Positions 40,876 through 49,963 of a stretch of 64,000 bases of DNA are shown in pieces. How positions within the stretch are numbered: position 1 is the first letter of the stretch; every line of letters begins with the position of its first letter. The DNA comes from Mycolicibacterium diernhoferi (GTDB lineage Bacteria > Actinomycetota > Actinomycetes > Mycobacteriales > Mycobacteriaceae). The position numbers were made by a program, and so were the translations under genes. Below the pieces are notes generated by a model, which saw nothing but the letters and a program-made list of their open reading frames with translations, ran no database searches and was not told where the DNA came from. The stretch lies in contig NZ_CP080332.1 in NCBI RefSeq assembly GCF_019456655.1, forward strand, positions 4,464,001-4,528,000, read 5' to 3'.

Positions 40876-43800
40876 GTGATTTCACACATTTCCAGCGATA
40901 GCTACACGCTGCACAGCAACTATTCGACAGTGCGTGCCGCATCCGGAATCGGTGCCCGTCACCGGCAACAGAACCCCACCTACGCCAGGCACATCGGCCG
41001 CGTCGGGGCGTTGGCCCTCGCGCTCGGAGTCTTCGGTGCGGCGGCGACCAACGCCGGCGTCGCATACGCGGACACCTCGGAGTCATCCTCGAGTTCCTCC
41101 ACCTCCGGTGAGGGATCCTCCGGCGGCACCCCGTCCGGCACCACGTCGAACACGGGCTCCGGCGGTTCAGGTGCCGCAGCGCCGGGCGGGGGCACCGGCC
41201 CGTCCACCGACGACGCGGATGACGACAAGGGGTCCGGCCTCGACGACGACGGCCCCGACCTCGCCGGCCAGAACGACGGCCTCGGCGACGAGGACGAAGA
41301 CGACGACCAGGACGAAGACGAAGGCGAAGACGAAGACGAAGCCTTCCAGGCGGAGGTGGCCGACGCGCTGCTGCCCGACACCGCGCCCGCCGACGAACTG
41401 CCGGTCGAAGAACTGCCGGTCGAAGAACCCGCCGAGGAGCTGCCACCCACCGACGGCGAACTCCCGACCCCACCGGCCGACCCCGAGCCCGCCGACACCA
41501 CGCCGACCGGCGGCAACCCCACACCCTCGAACACCGACCATGCGCCGCAGAGTCCGGCCGCGGTGGTCCCGGCCGGCAATGAGGACGACGCCGCACCGGA
41601 GACCGCAGAACTGGGCGCCGAGCTCACCGATCCCGGCACCGGCTCCGCGCACACCGCGTCGGACGCGGGCTTCGGGGCCACCGCCCTGGCCGCCGCGAGG
41701 ACCGCCCCGGCCGGCGCCGCCGCCGCCACGTCCAACCCGATCGCCAAGCTCATCTCCCAGATCCCCACCCCCGGCGAGGTGATCGCGGGCATCAAACGCT
41801 TTGTCACCCAGTGCGCCTGCGCGCTGGTCAAGGGCGCCATCGATCTGCTCGCCAACTTCGCGCCGTCGAGCGCCCCGGCCCCCGGTGGCCCCGCCAACCC
41901 GCTCGAACAAATTGCCGGCTGGGCGGTGTTCGGCTGGATCCGGCGGCAGGTCGACTACGTGGCCGCGGCCTTCAACCGGACCCCGATCGGGCAGTGGGTG
42001 CACCAGATCGGCGTCAACGTGCGGGAGTGGATCGGCGATCTCAACAACTCGCCATTCGGCCGTCAGATCTCGGCGGGGGTGGCCGCGTTTCTCGCCGAAT
42101 GCGAAGGCCGGGTCGCTCTGCCTTCCGAGTTCGACCGGACCACCCTGGTCTCCGGCCTGAACGAGCCCACCGACTTCGAACTGATCATGCACGACGGCGA
42201 GTCGGACCACGTCCATCAGATTCTGTTCACCGAGAAGTCCGGGGCGATCAAGCTCTACGACACGCACACCAAGACGCTGACGACCCTGACCACGCTTGTC
42301 GTGCAGACCAGCGGCGGAGAACGTGGCCTCATCGGCATCGAGGTCGACCCCAACTACTGGAACTCCGACCAGCCCGGCTACCAGAAGATCTACGTCGCCT
42401 ACACCAACGCCGACAACTTCGACCAACTGTCGAGCTTCACCTTCGATGGCAGCACACTCACCGACGAGCAGAAACTGGTGCAATCGACCCTGTCCGCCAA
42501 CGATTTCCACCACGGTGGCGAGATCGAGTTCGACGCCACGGGCCAGTACATCCTGTGGGCCGTCGGCAACAACACCCGGCCGACCGAGAACTCCCAGGAT
42601 CTCACCAACATCCACGGCAAGATCCTGCGCCTCAACCGCGACGGGTCGGGGGCCGTCGACAACCCGTTCTACGTCGAGGGCGGGGACGAGAACACCAACC
42701 GGATCTATGCCTACGGGATGCGCAACCCGTTCCGGTTCGCGGTCGATCCCGCCAACGGTGCGATCCTCTCCGGGGACGTCGGCGAGTACACCTGGGAGGA
42801 GCTCAACCTCGTCCGGCCGGGCGCCAACTACGGCTGGCCGGTGGCCGAAGGTCCGCAGCCCGGAAGCGGATTCGCCGACCCGCTGTACGCCTACCGGCAC
42901 ACGCTGGCCACCAATACCGGCTCGATCACCGCGGTGATGGTGTACGACGACGGCACCGCGGTGCCCGGCCAGAAGAAGGTGCTCATCGCCGATTACTCGC
43001 TGGGCTGGATCAAGGAACTGACCTTCGACGACCAGTACACCAGCCTGATCAGCGAACGCACCATCGACAGCGGCGCCGGCGCGGTGGTGAAGATGGCCCA
43101 GGGACCGGGCGGGGAGATCTACCAGCTCAACATCTACCCCGGAACCCTGTCGATCATCACCCCGTCGGACGGTAACCGCACCCCGGTCGCGGTGATCAAG
43201 GCCTCCGCGACCTCGGGGGCAGGCAACAGCCTGGAGGTGGACTTCGACGGCACCTTCTCCACCGATCCGGACAACGATGATCTGACCTACACCTGGTCGT
43301 TCGGCAACGGCCAGACCTCGACCGCCGGTAAGCCGGCGACCGTAACGTTCACCAACACCGGTAATTTCACCACCTACACGGTGACGCTCACGGTGACCGA
43401 CGAACTGGGCAAGCAGAGCACCGCCACCCAGCAGATCGTCGTCGGCAGCACACCGCCGACGGCCGATTTCGACGTGCCCGCCGGAGCTGACTGGAAGTAC
43501 AACGCCGGAGACACGGTGTCCTTCCAGGCCACCGGCACCGACCTCGAAGACCGGCCCGACGGGTCCGGGCTCCCGGCCGGCGCGTTCTCCTGGACGGTCG
43601 AGTTCCGGCACGCCGATCACAAGCACCCGTTCATCAACGAGGTCACCGGACCGGACCTGTCGTTCAAGATCCCGGTCGACTACGACCAGCTCGCCAACAC
43701 GTGGTACCGGGTCATCCTCACGGTGACCGACAGCAGCGGCCTGAAAACCGTTGTCACCAAGGACATCAACCCGAACCTGGTGACGCTCACCTTCGGATCC

Positions 43801-44046
43801 AACATCCCGGGCGCCAAGTACACGCTGGACGGTATCCCGCACACCGGAACCCACACCGAGCAGGTCGTGGTCGGCGTCGAACGGACCCTCGGCGCGATGT
43901 CACCGCAGACCATCAACGGTCAGCAGTACATCTTCGACAGCTGGTCCAACGGGCAGGGCAGTACCCACGTGATCACCACCCCGGGCACCGACGGCGCCTA
44001 CACCATCAACTACGTGGCGGCACCGGCCCCGGCGGTCGTGGTCTGA
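40876..44046 (+). CDS. Large secreted protein with PQQ-dependent sugar dehydrogenase-like propeller and PKD domains
   Basis: 1056 residues from GTG 40876, with AGGGGG about 10 bases upstream. A long N-terminus leads to the export signal HIGRVGALALALGVFGAA ending near VAYA. A Ser/Gly linker and a very acidic Asp/Glu/Pro-rich stretch (about 115-200) follow. Next comes a helical spacer (about 300-415) and a six-bladed propeller (about 418-760) like soluble aldose/glucose dehydrogenases and HHIP, with YGMRNPFRFAVDP and RPGANYGWPVAEGP. Two PKD/Ig-like domains follow (about 766 onward, LTYTWSFGNGQ). Possibly an extracytoplasmic sugar-oxidising or glycan-binding protein. Cofactor binding cannot be confirmed. 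Its 3' end overlaps the convergent LLM gene by 37 bases. Confidence 0.82.
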   Translation: MISHISSDSYTLHSNYSTVRAASGIGARHRQQNPTYARHIGRVGALALALGVFGAAATNAGVAYADTSESSSSSSTSGEGSSGGTPSGTTSNTGSGGSGAAAPGGGTGPSTDDADDDKGSGLDDDGPDLAGQNDGLGDEDEDDDQDEDEGEDEDEAFQAEVADALLPDTAPADELPVEELPVEEPAEELPPTDGELPTPPADPEPADTTPTGGNPTPSNTDHAPQSPAAVVPAGNEDDAAPETAELGAELTDPGTGSAHTASDAGFGATALAAARTAPAGAAAATSNPIAKLISQIPTPGEVIAGIKRFVTQCACALVKGAIDLLANFAPSSAPAPGGPANPLEQIAGWAVFGWIRRQVDYVAAAFNRTPIGQWVHQIGVNVREWIGDLNNSPFGRQISAGVAAFLAECEGRVALPSEFDRTTLVSGLNEPTDFELIMHDGESDHVHQILFTEKSGAIKLYDTHTKTLTTLTTLVVQTSGGERGLIGIEVDPNYWNSDQPGYQKIYVAYTNADNFDQLSSFTFDGSTLTDEQKLVQSTLSANDFHHGGEIEFDATGQYILWAVGNNTRPTENSQDLTNIHGKILRLNRDGSGAVDNPFYVEGGDENTNRIYAYGMRNPFRFAVDPANGAILSGDVGEYTWEELNLVRPGANYGWPVAEGPQPGSGFADPLYAYRHTLATNTGSITAVMVYDDGTAVPGQKKVLIADYSLGWIKELTFDDQYTSLISERTIDSGAGAVVKMAQGPGGEIYQLNIYPGTLSIITPSDGNRTPVAVIKASATSGAGNSLEVDFDGTFSTDPDNDDLTYTWSFGNGQTSTAGKPATVTFTNTGNFTTYTVTLTVTDELGKQSTATQQIVVGSTPPTADFDVPAGADWKYNAGDTVSFQATGTDLEDRPDGSGLPAGAFSWTVEFRHADHKHPFINEVTGPDLSFKIPVDYDQLANTWYRVILTVTDSSGLKTVVTKDINPNLVTLTFGSNIPGAKYTLDGIPHTGTHTEQVVVGVERTLGAMSPQTINGQQYIFDSWSNGQGSTHVITTPGTDGAYTINYVAAPAPAVVV
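41281..41340 (+). repeat. Acidic codon repeat in secreted protein linker
   Basis: Successive GAC/GAA codons give an almost uninterrupted Asp/Glu run (EDEDDDQDEDEGEDEDE). It is a low-complexity, slippage-prone tract. Confidence 0.7.
41395..41424 (+). repeat. 15-base tandem duplication
   Basis: GAACTGCCGGTCGAA occurs twice in direct succession (41395-41409 and 41410-41424), encoding ELPVE-ELPVE. A recent-looking in-frame expansion. Confidence 0.8.
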
Positions 44047-44936
44047 TTCAGTTCGCTGATCACCTCGGCGACGCGGTGCACCTGCTCGATGTCATCCGAC
44101 GTCGGGATCAGGTGCACCTCGTCGGCGCCGATGCCCGCGAAACCGCGCAGTACCTGCAGGAGCTCGTCCTGGCTGCCCGACCACCCCGTGGTGGGCGCGA
44201 TGGCGTCCACGATGTCGGCCGGGATCCAGTTCATATAACGCAGCAGATGGCGGCGAACCTGATCACGGGCCGCCTCGGGCTCCCCGATGGCGAACCAGAA
44301 CGATGTCGCCAGTAGCGGTTTCGCCTTCCCGGCCGCCGCCCAGGCGTCGCGGGCGACGTCGAAGAGCTCGTTCTGCTTGGCGAGGTCGAGGTCGAGCGTG
44401 GTACCGGCCAGCCCGGACGCCCAGCCGGCCGCACTGCGCACCGTCTTGGGGCCGATGGTGCCCACCAGCAGCTCCGGGCCGCCGTGCTGCACCGGCGGCG
44501 GCCCCACCGGCAGCACCGAATCGGTGACCTTCTCCCCGGCCCACACCCGCTTCATCACCGCCACCCGCTCGGCCATGCTGCGCATGGTCTGGCCGGCCGG
44601 GTCGGCGCCGACCGCCCGATAGTCCTCGTGCCGGCCGCCGACCCCCAGGCCGACCGTCAGTCGTCCGCCGCTCAGCAGGTCGCCGGTGGCCAGACTCTTG
44701 GCCAGCCGCACCTCGTCGTGCAGCTGGGGCACCACCACCGTCGTCACCAGCCGCACCCGGTCGGTCCAGGCCGCCAGCGCACCCAGCAGGGTCAGCGAGT
44801 CCGGGTTGTCGAACGCGATGCGCTCACCCCAGCACAGCGACGAGAACGGGCCGTCGTCGATCACCTTCGCCCATGTCCGCAGCATCCCGGCATCCAGATC
44901 CGGTTCCATCACCGGCATTGTCATCCCCACGCGCAC
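44010..44936 (-). CDS. LLM-class flavin/F420-dependent oxidoreductase
   Basis: A 308-residue luciferase-like TIM barrel. Typical strands include RVGMTMPVMEPDL, RVRLVTTVVVPQLHDEV and SGGRLTVGLGVGGRHEDYRAVG. In mycobacteria such proteins usually use F420, but the cofactor is inferred. Its last 37 bases overlap the 3' end of the rightward large secreted protein. Confidence 0.88.
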   Translation of the reverse strand: MRVGMTMPVMEPDLDAGMLRTWAKVIDDGPFSSLCWGERIAFDNPDSLTLLGALAAWTDRVRLVTTVVVPQLHDEVRLAKSLATGDLLSGGRLTVGLGVGGRHEDYRAVGADPAGQTMRSMAERVAVMKRVWAGEKVTDSVLPVGPPPVQHGGPELLVGTIGPKTVRSAAGWASGLAGTTLDLDLAKQNELFDVARDAWAAAGKAKPLLATSFWFAIGEPEAARDQVRRHLLRYMNWIPADIVDAIAPTTGWSGSQDELLQVLRGFAGIGADEVHLIPTSDDIEQVHRVAEVISELNQTTTAGAGAAT

Positions 44937-45051
44937 GTCGGCGATTCTGGCACGGGCAACCGCCGGGGAGCCACGGAACGGGGGTTATCCCCCAGACAGC
45001 TCGCGGGGAAACGCGGTGTCGCGGGGGCCCGAGAGTCCATAGGTTGGTGCC

Positions 45052-46362
45052 ATGGTCGCAGTCACCTCCACCCCGACAGCCCCCATCCCGGTCCCGGAGA
45101 CGGCCGCGGAACCGGCATCGCGTCATATCGGCGTGGTGCCGACGGCGTCGATGATCATCGGTGCCGCAGTGGCCACGGTGTGGTTCTGGGTGCCGCTGGC
45201 CATCCTCGTCATCGCGGTGTCCTCGATCCCCTCGATCATCGGGTTCCTGCTCGCCGCCGTGGTCTTCGTGTACCTGATGCGCGGCGTCGACAGGGTCGAG
45301 CGGGTCCGCAGCGAGGCCGTCTTCGGTATGCAGATCCCGGTCCCGTCACGAAAAATATCCGGCTACAAAGGGTTCCAGCGCTGGGCTCATCAACTCCTGC
45401 TCGACGTCAGCAGCGTCCGGTTCTGGAAGTCCGCGGCGCACCACTACCTGCGGATGACCTATGACCTGTTGGCCGGTGGGTTGGCGCTGGCGCTGCTGGC
45501 ATTCGCGTTCCTCGGTCCGGCCGCGGCCCTGGCGGTACAGCGCAGCGATGAGGACGCCGGGTTGCGTTTCCTGTCTCCCCCGCCGGCGTTCGTCCTGGCA
45601 TTCGTCGCGCTGGCCGCGGCGGTGGCGATCCTGATCTTCGCTCCGGCACTGGACGCCAAGATCGACCGGTGGCTGCTGACGGCCTCGCCGACGGCCGAGC
45701 TGCAACGCGAGGTCAGCGCGTTGTCCCAGGCGCGGCAGGGCGCCGTCTCCTCGGCCCAGACCGAGCGGCACCGCATCGAACGCGATCTGCACGACAGCGT
45801 GCAGCCGCGGCTGGTGTCGCTGGCCATGACGATCGGCCTGGCGCAGACCAAGCTGGACAGCGACCCGGCCGCGGCGGCCACACTGATCGCCGAGGCGCAC
45901 GACGACGTCAAGGCCGCGCTGGCCGAGCTGCGCAATGTGGTGCGCGGCATCGCGCCGACCATCCTGGCCGACCGGGGTCTGGACGCCGCCCTCTCGGCGG
46001 TGGTACAGCGCACCGAAACATCCGGGGTGCCAACCACTCTGGACATCCATCTGCCGGACCGTCTGCCCGACGAGGTGGAGGCGTGCGCCTACTTCGTGGT
46101 CGCCGAGGCGTTGACCAACGTGGCCCGGCACGCCGAGGCCACCCAGGCGGTGGTGACGGTACGCGCCGACGAGGCGAGCGGCACCCTGCACGTCTCGGTC
46201 TTCGACGACGGCCGCGGAGGCGCGCAGATCGACACCGGCGAGGATTCCACCGGGCTGCGCGGGCTGGCCGAACGGGTGCGCGCGGCCCGGGGCACCTTCG
46301 ACGTGTCCAGCCCGGCCACCGGCCCCACCATCGTCACGGCGGTGCTGCCATGCGCATCGTGA
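45052..46362 (+). CDS. Sensor histidine kinase (NarL-type partner, HisKA_3)
   Basis: 436 residues. The N-terminal half has two pairs of membrane helices around a ~60-residue cytoplasmic segment. The HisKA_3 dimerisation box is ERHRIERDLHDSVQPRLVSL with phosphoacceptor H247. The ATP-binding domain has EALTNVARHAEATQAVV and FDDGRGGAQ. It overlaps the response-regulator gene by 13 bases. The signal is unknown; a small envelope-linked DUF4097-like protein follows in the operon. Confidence 0.92.
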   Translation: MVAVTSTPTAPIPVPETAAEPASRHIGVVPTASMIIGAAVATVWFWVPLAILVIAVSSIPSIIGFLLAAVVFVYLMRGVDRVERVRSEAVFGMQIPVPSRKISGYKGFQRWAHQLLLDVSSVRFWKSAAHHYLRMTYDLLAGGLALALLAFAFLGPAAALAVQRSDEDAGLRFLSPPPAFVLAFVALAAAVAILIFAPALDAKIDRWLLTASPTAELQREVSALSQARQGAVSSAQTERHRIERDLHDSVQPRLVSLAMTIGLAQTKLDSDPAAAATLIAEAHDDVKAALAELRNVVRGIAPTILADRGLDAALSAVVQRTETSGVPTTLDIHLPDRLPDEVEACAYFVVAEALTNVARHAEATQAVVTVRADEASGTLHVSVFDDGRGGAQIDTGEDSTGLRGLAERVRAARGTFDVSSPATGPTIVTAVLPCAS

Positions 46363-46994
46363 TCGCCGAGGATTCGGCGCTGCTGCGGGCCGGCATCGAA
46401 CGCATCCTCGCCGACGCCGGGCACGAGATCGTGGCCGGCGTCGGCGATGCGACCGAGCTGTTGCGGATCGTCAACGCCCAGAATCCCGACCTGGCCATCG
46501 TCGATGTCCGGATGCCCCCCACCTTCACCGACGAAGGCATCCGCGCCGCCGCCCTGCTGCGATCCCAGAACCCCGACTCGCCGGTGCTGGTGCTCTCCCA
46601 TTACGTCGAGGAACGCTACGCGGCCGATCTGATCGCCTCGGACACAAGGGGTTTCGGATATCTGCTCAAGGACCGGGTCGCCGATGTCCCGGCCTTCCTG
46701 GACGCCGTGCGAGTGGTCGGGTCCGGGGGCACCGTGCTCGACCCGGAGGTGGTCTCCCAGATCCTGGTGCGTTCCCGGCGCCGCGCGGCACTCGACGCGC
46801 TGACACCACGCGAGCAAGACGTACTGCAGCTGATGGCCGAGGGCAAGACGAACTCGGCGATCGGTGCGGCGCTGCACATCTCGGTGGGCTCGGCGGAAAA
46901 GCACATCGCCTCGATCTTCACCAAGCTGGCGCTGGCACCCGACGACAGCGAGAACCGACGGGTGCTCGCGGTCCTTCGGCACCTCGAATCCTGA
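46350..46994 (+). CDS. NarL/LuxR-family response regulator
   Basis: 214 residues. The receiver domain starts MRIVIAEDSALLR and the phosphorylated Asp is D52 in AIVDVRMPP. The C-terminal LuxR-type DNA-binding domain reads LTPREQDVLQLMAEGKTNSA and SVGSAEKHIASIFTKL. It starts inside the kinase gene, so the two are coupled. Confidence 0.94.
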   Translation: MRIVIAEDSALLRAGIERILADAGHEIVAGVGDATELLRIVNAQNPDLAIVDVRMPPTFTDEGIRAAALLRSQNPDSPVLVLSHYVEERYAADLIASDTRGFGYLLKDRVADVPAFLDAVRVVGSGGTVLDPEVVSQILVRSRRRAALDALTPREQDVLQLMAEGKTNSAIGAALHISVGSAEKHIASIFTKLALAPDDSENRRVLAVLRHLES

Positions 46995-47019
46995 TCAGCC
47001 GCTCACGAAAGGGCACCTC

Positions 47020-47895
47020 GTGACCACCAACACCACCCTCGCTCCGCCCGCTCCGGCACCTCTGTCCGCGGGTGGGCGCGGACCGTTGCGCGTCCTGCTG
47101 GTCGTCGCGGCGACCGTCGTCATCGTCATCGTCCTGGCGCTGCTGACCACGGGCGCCGTCGGGCTCAGCGCGCTGCGCATGGTGGCCGACCGCCAGACGC
47201 TGCCGGCGGGGATGCGATCGTTGACCGTGGACACCGCGGATTCCCCGATGGCCGTACGCATCCTCTCGGACCGGGAGGCCGCCGAGCCCCGCGTGGAGGT
47301 CCGCACCGTCGCCTCCCGACGCGGTGACCGCCAGACCCTCAGCATCACCAACGACGCGAACGGCACCCTGCTGCGGGTCGACCCGGGGACCGGGTACCTG
47401 CCCTGGGGCGAACCGGGTGAGGTCACCGTGACGCTGCCGCCGGAACTCGGACGTCAGCTCGCGGTCACGGTGCGCCAGAACGCCGGGGTGCTGATCGCCG
47501 ACGCCGACCTCGACCAGCTCACCGCGACCACCACCGACGGGGCTATCATCCTGCGCGGCACCGCGCGCCGGGTGGAGGTGCGCGGAGAGGACGGGCACAT
47601 CCGGGCCCGCGAGCCGATCACGGTCGCCGAATCGTTCACCGCGTCACTGGCCGGCGGCAACATCGACGTCCGGTTCGCCGGGACACCGCCGCGCCGGATC
47701 GAGACGACCACCCGCGACGGCAACATCGACATCACGCTCCCGCCGCCCGGGCCCTACCTGGTGAATGCGCACTCCCGCGACGGCCAAGTCCGGGTGCGGG
47801 TACCCGAGACCTCCGACCCGGCCCGCGCTGCCGCGCAGGTCACCGCCCGCACCGAGGACGGCAACGTCTCGGTCGATGAACGTGGGGACCGCTGA
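47020..47895 (+). CDS. DUF4097-like membrane-anchored protein
   Basis: 291 residues from GTG 47020, with AAAGGG 7 bases upstream. One N-terminal membrane helix (VLLVVAATVVIVIVLALL) is followed by an outside domain of short beta-repeats (VRQNAGVLIADADLDQL, TTTDGAIILRGTARRVEV, TTRDGNIDITLPP, ARTEDGNVSV). This is the right-handed beta-helix pattern of DUF4097 proteins, often encoded with two-component systems. It is co-transcribed with the kinase and regulator and may be part of the signal or the output. Confidence 0.75.
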   Translation: MTTNTTLAPPAPAPLSAGGRGPLRVLLVVAATVVIVIVLALLTTGAVGLSALRMVADRQTLPAGMRSLTVDTADSPMAVRILSDREAAEPRVEVRTVASRRGDRQTLSITNDANGTLLRVDPGTGYLPWGEPGEVTVTLPPELGRQLAVTVRQNAGVLIADADLDQLTATTTDGAIILRGTARRVEVRGEDGHIRAREPITVAESFTASLAGGNIDVRFAGTPPRRIETTTRDGNIDITLPPPGPYLVNAHSRDGQVRVRVPETSDPARAAAQVTARTEDGNVSVDERGDR

Positions 47896-47911
47896 GCGGT
47901 AGCGTGGGATC

Positions 47912-48301
47912 GTGGCGATCACCTTCAACCACACCATCGTGGCGTCCAGGGACCGTGCCGGATCCGCGGCCTTCTTCACCGAGCTGTTCGGGTTGCCGGC
48001 CGCGGCCGAGTTCGGGCCGTTTCTGGCGGTCACGCTCAACCACGGTGTCTCACTGGACTTCGCACAGGCCCCCGACGGTGCCGACATCCACCCGCAGCAT
48101 TACGCATTTCTGGTGTCCGAGAACGAGTTCGACGAAATCTACAGCCGGATCCGGGAACGTGGCCTGCAGCACTGGGCCGACCCGCACGGCCGGCAGCCCG
48201 GCGAGATCAACCACCACGACGGGGGCCGCGGGGTGTACTTCCCGGACCCCTCCGGGCACTACCTGGAGATCATCACCCGACCCTACGGAAGCGGAGCCTG
48301 A
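47912..48301 (+). CDS. VOC (glyoxalase/bleomycin-resistance) family protein
   Basis: 129 residues, GTG start. The beta-alpha-beta-beta-beta pattern is seen in FNHTIVASRDRAGSAAFFTELFGL and GRGVYFPDPSGHYLEIITRP. The metal-ligand His and Glu candidates are H in FNHTIV and E in YLEI. Role unknown; detoxification enzymes are common in this fold. Confidence 0.85.
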   Translation: MAITFNHTIVASRDRAGSAAFFTELFGLPAAAEFGPFLAVTLNHGVSLDFAQAPDGADIHPQHYAFLVSENEFDEIYSRIRERGLQHWADPHGRQPGEINHHDGGRGVYFPDPSGHYLEIITRPYGSGA

Positions 48302-48321
48302 ACCGACAGGCATCGCGCAGG

Positions 48322-48798
48322 TCAGGTGGTCCGGTGCCCCCGCGCCGTCTCCTGGCCCAGATAGTCACGGGCCAGCGCCACCACATGATCGGGCAGTGCG
48401 CCGGCGGCCACGTCGGCCAGGCTGGTCTCCTCCAGCACCGAACGCATGCTGGCGCGCAGCGCCCGCCACACATCGGTGAGCGCCGCCGTCGGGCCGGAGT
48501 AGGGCAGGTCGCCCAGGCCGATGTCGCGGACGCTGGCCAGCGGGCCGTCGATACAGCGCAACACGTCGGCGATGCTGATGTCGGCGGCCGGGCGGGCCAG
48601 TTGGTAGCCGCCGTCACGGCCGCGGTGGCTGCGCACCAGCCGGTCGGTGCGCAGATCGGAGAGGATGTCGACCAGGAACTGCGCGGGAATGCCCTGCGCC
48701 TTGGCCAGATCGTCGGTTTTCACCAGTTCACCGGCGTCGACGGTGGCGAGTTGGACCATGGCGCGGACGGCGTACTCCGCCTTCGCCGACATCCGCAT
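48322..48798 (-). CDS. Rrf2-family transcriptional regulator
   Basis: 158 residues starting [18 protein letters not shown], the family hallmark, with a winged helix ([27 protein letters not shown]). It has only one Cys (RCIDGPLA), so it lacks the three-Cys Fe-S cluster site of IscR/NsrR and resembles CymR/CysR-type members. It corresponds in position to Rv1287 next to cysN in M. tuberculosis, as I recall. A role in cysteine/sulfur control or in controlling the unit upstream is plausible. Confidence 0.9.
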   Translation of the reverse strand: MRMSAKAEYAVRAMVQLATVDAGELVKTDDLAKAQGIPAQFLVDILSDLRTDRLVRSHRGRDGGYQLARPAADISIADVLRCIDGPLASVRDIGLGDLPYSGPTAALTDVWRALRASMRSVLEETSLADVAAGALPDHVVALARDYLGQETARGHRTT

Positions 48799-48829
48799 AC
48801 CGCGAATTGTGCCATTGGCCGTCCGTGGT

Positions 48830-49507
48830 TCAGCCGAGTGGCGGCGCCGCGTGGCGCAACGGGCCCGTCATGGCCTGCACCGATGCCGGCAGCGGGGTGT
48901 CCGGCGGGCAGTCCGGTGCGCGTTGCGGGGGGCCGTAGTGGACGCTCAGTGGGACGACCCCGGCCCACGCACCCGCCACCACATCGGACTCGGGATCCTC
49001 GGGCCAACCGGCGCTGACCTTGAGCGACCAGTTCGCACCGGTGATCGGCAGCCGCAGCACCAGGGTGGCCGCCAGCTCACGGGTGGTGCCGGCCCGCAAC
49101 TCGGCCACCCGCCCGGGGATGAAGCTGTCGGTCAGCGCGTCCAGGTAGCGCCGCTTGTGCTCGTCCGCGACGACGGCGAAGCTGCCGAACAGGGTGGCGC
49201 TGCGGTAGTGGAACGAGGATTCGAACCCGCTGCGCGCCACCACCACCCCGTCCAGCGCGGTCACCGACACGGCGATCTGGGCGCCGGCGGCCAGTGCCCG
49301 CATCCACGGTGAGCCGGTGGATCCGTGGATCACCAGATCATCGGCGAGACGGGCGAATCCGGTGGGGAACGCCACCGGGTGGCCGTCGCGGACCAGCGCC
49401 ACGGTGGCCAGCGGGGTGCTGTCGAGAAGCTCGTCGAGGCCGGCGCGGACGGTGGTCTGCTTCTCCCGGAGCCGGGTCACCCGGGTGGACGGCAGGCCGG
49501 TGGTCAC
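48830..49507 (-). CDS. PPOX-type flavin-binding protein
   Basis: 225 residues. The split-barrel motifs [38 protein letters not shown] and [18 protein letters not shown] match the Pyridox_ox_2 group (Rv-type FMN-binding proteins). Its start overlaps the stop of the deazaflavin-dependent gene by 4 bases. Substrate unknown. Confidence 0.85.
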   Translation of the reverse strand: MTTGLPSTRVTRLREKQTTVRAGLDELLDSTPLATVALVRDGHPVAFPTGFARLADDLVIHGSTGSPWMRALAAGAQIAVSVTALDGVVVARSGFESSFHYRSATLFGSFAVVADEHKRRYLDALTDSFIPGRVAELRAGTTRELAATLVLRLPITGANWSLKVSAGWPEDPESDVVAGAWAGVVPLSVHYGPPQRAPDCPPDTPLPASVQAMTGPLRHAAPPLG

Positions 49508-49932
49508 GCGCGGCGCAGCGCCAGCACCGGGATGACGCGGATGCCGGCGGCCTTCGTCTCGTATTCGGCGAAGCCGGGATAGCGGCGCGCCTGCTCGGCG
49601 TAGATGCGGTCGCGGTCCGCGCCGGTGATCTCGGTGACCTCGACGTCGTACGTTTCGGTGCCGCGCTCGATCTGGGTGCGGCCGGCCGCGGTCAGGTTGT
49701 GGTACCAGGCCGGGTTCGTCGGGGCGCCGGCCTTGGACGCGAAGACGTAGATGGTGTCGGGATCCTGCTCGTCGGGCAGGTACATCGTCGGGGTCACGTT
49801 CTGCTTGCCGGACTTGCGGCCCCGGTGGTGCAGGAGCACCATCGGCGCACCCTCGAAGTTGCCCCCGACCTTGCCCTCGTTGGCCCGGAACTCGTTGATG
49901 ATCTGGGTGTTGAAGTCGTCCGGCTCCCCCAT
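49504..49932 (-). CDS. Deazaflavin (F420)-dependent nitroreductase-like protein
   Basis: 142 residues from ATG 49932 (MGEPDDFNTQIINEFRANEG). It has the DDN-family motifs APMVLLHHRGRKSGKQNVTP, IYVFASKAGAPTNPAWYHNL and CARRYPGFAEYE-like (here ARRYPGFAEYETKA). Such proteins bind F420 and reduce quinones or nitro compounds. It overlaps the PPOX gene by 4 bases and follows the hydrolase gene by 31. Confidence 0.9.
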   Translation of the reverse strand: MGEPDDFNTQIINEFRANEGKVGGNFEGAPMVLLHHRGRKSGKQNVTPTMYLPDEQDPDTIYVFASKAGAPTNPAWYHNLTAAGRTQIERGTETYDVEVTEITGADRDRIYAEQARRYPGFAEYETKAAGIRVIPVLALRRA

Positions 49933-49963
49933 GGCGATCTCCTGTCGATGTGTCGGCTGTTCG

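Noticed and set aside
41167..43854. An 895-codon minus-strand frame in the propeller gene
   Set aside because: An antisense shadow with the same Gly/Arg/His/Val-rich bias; the plus frame has clear domains.
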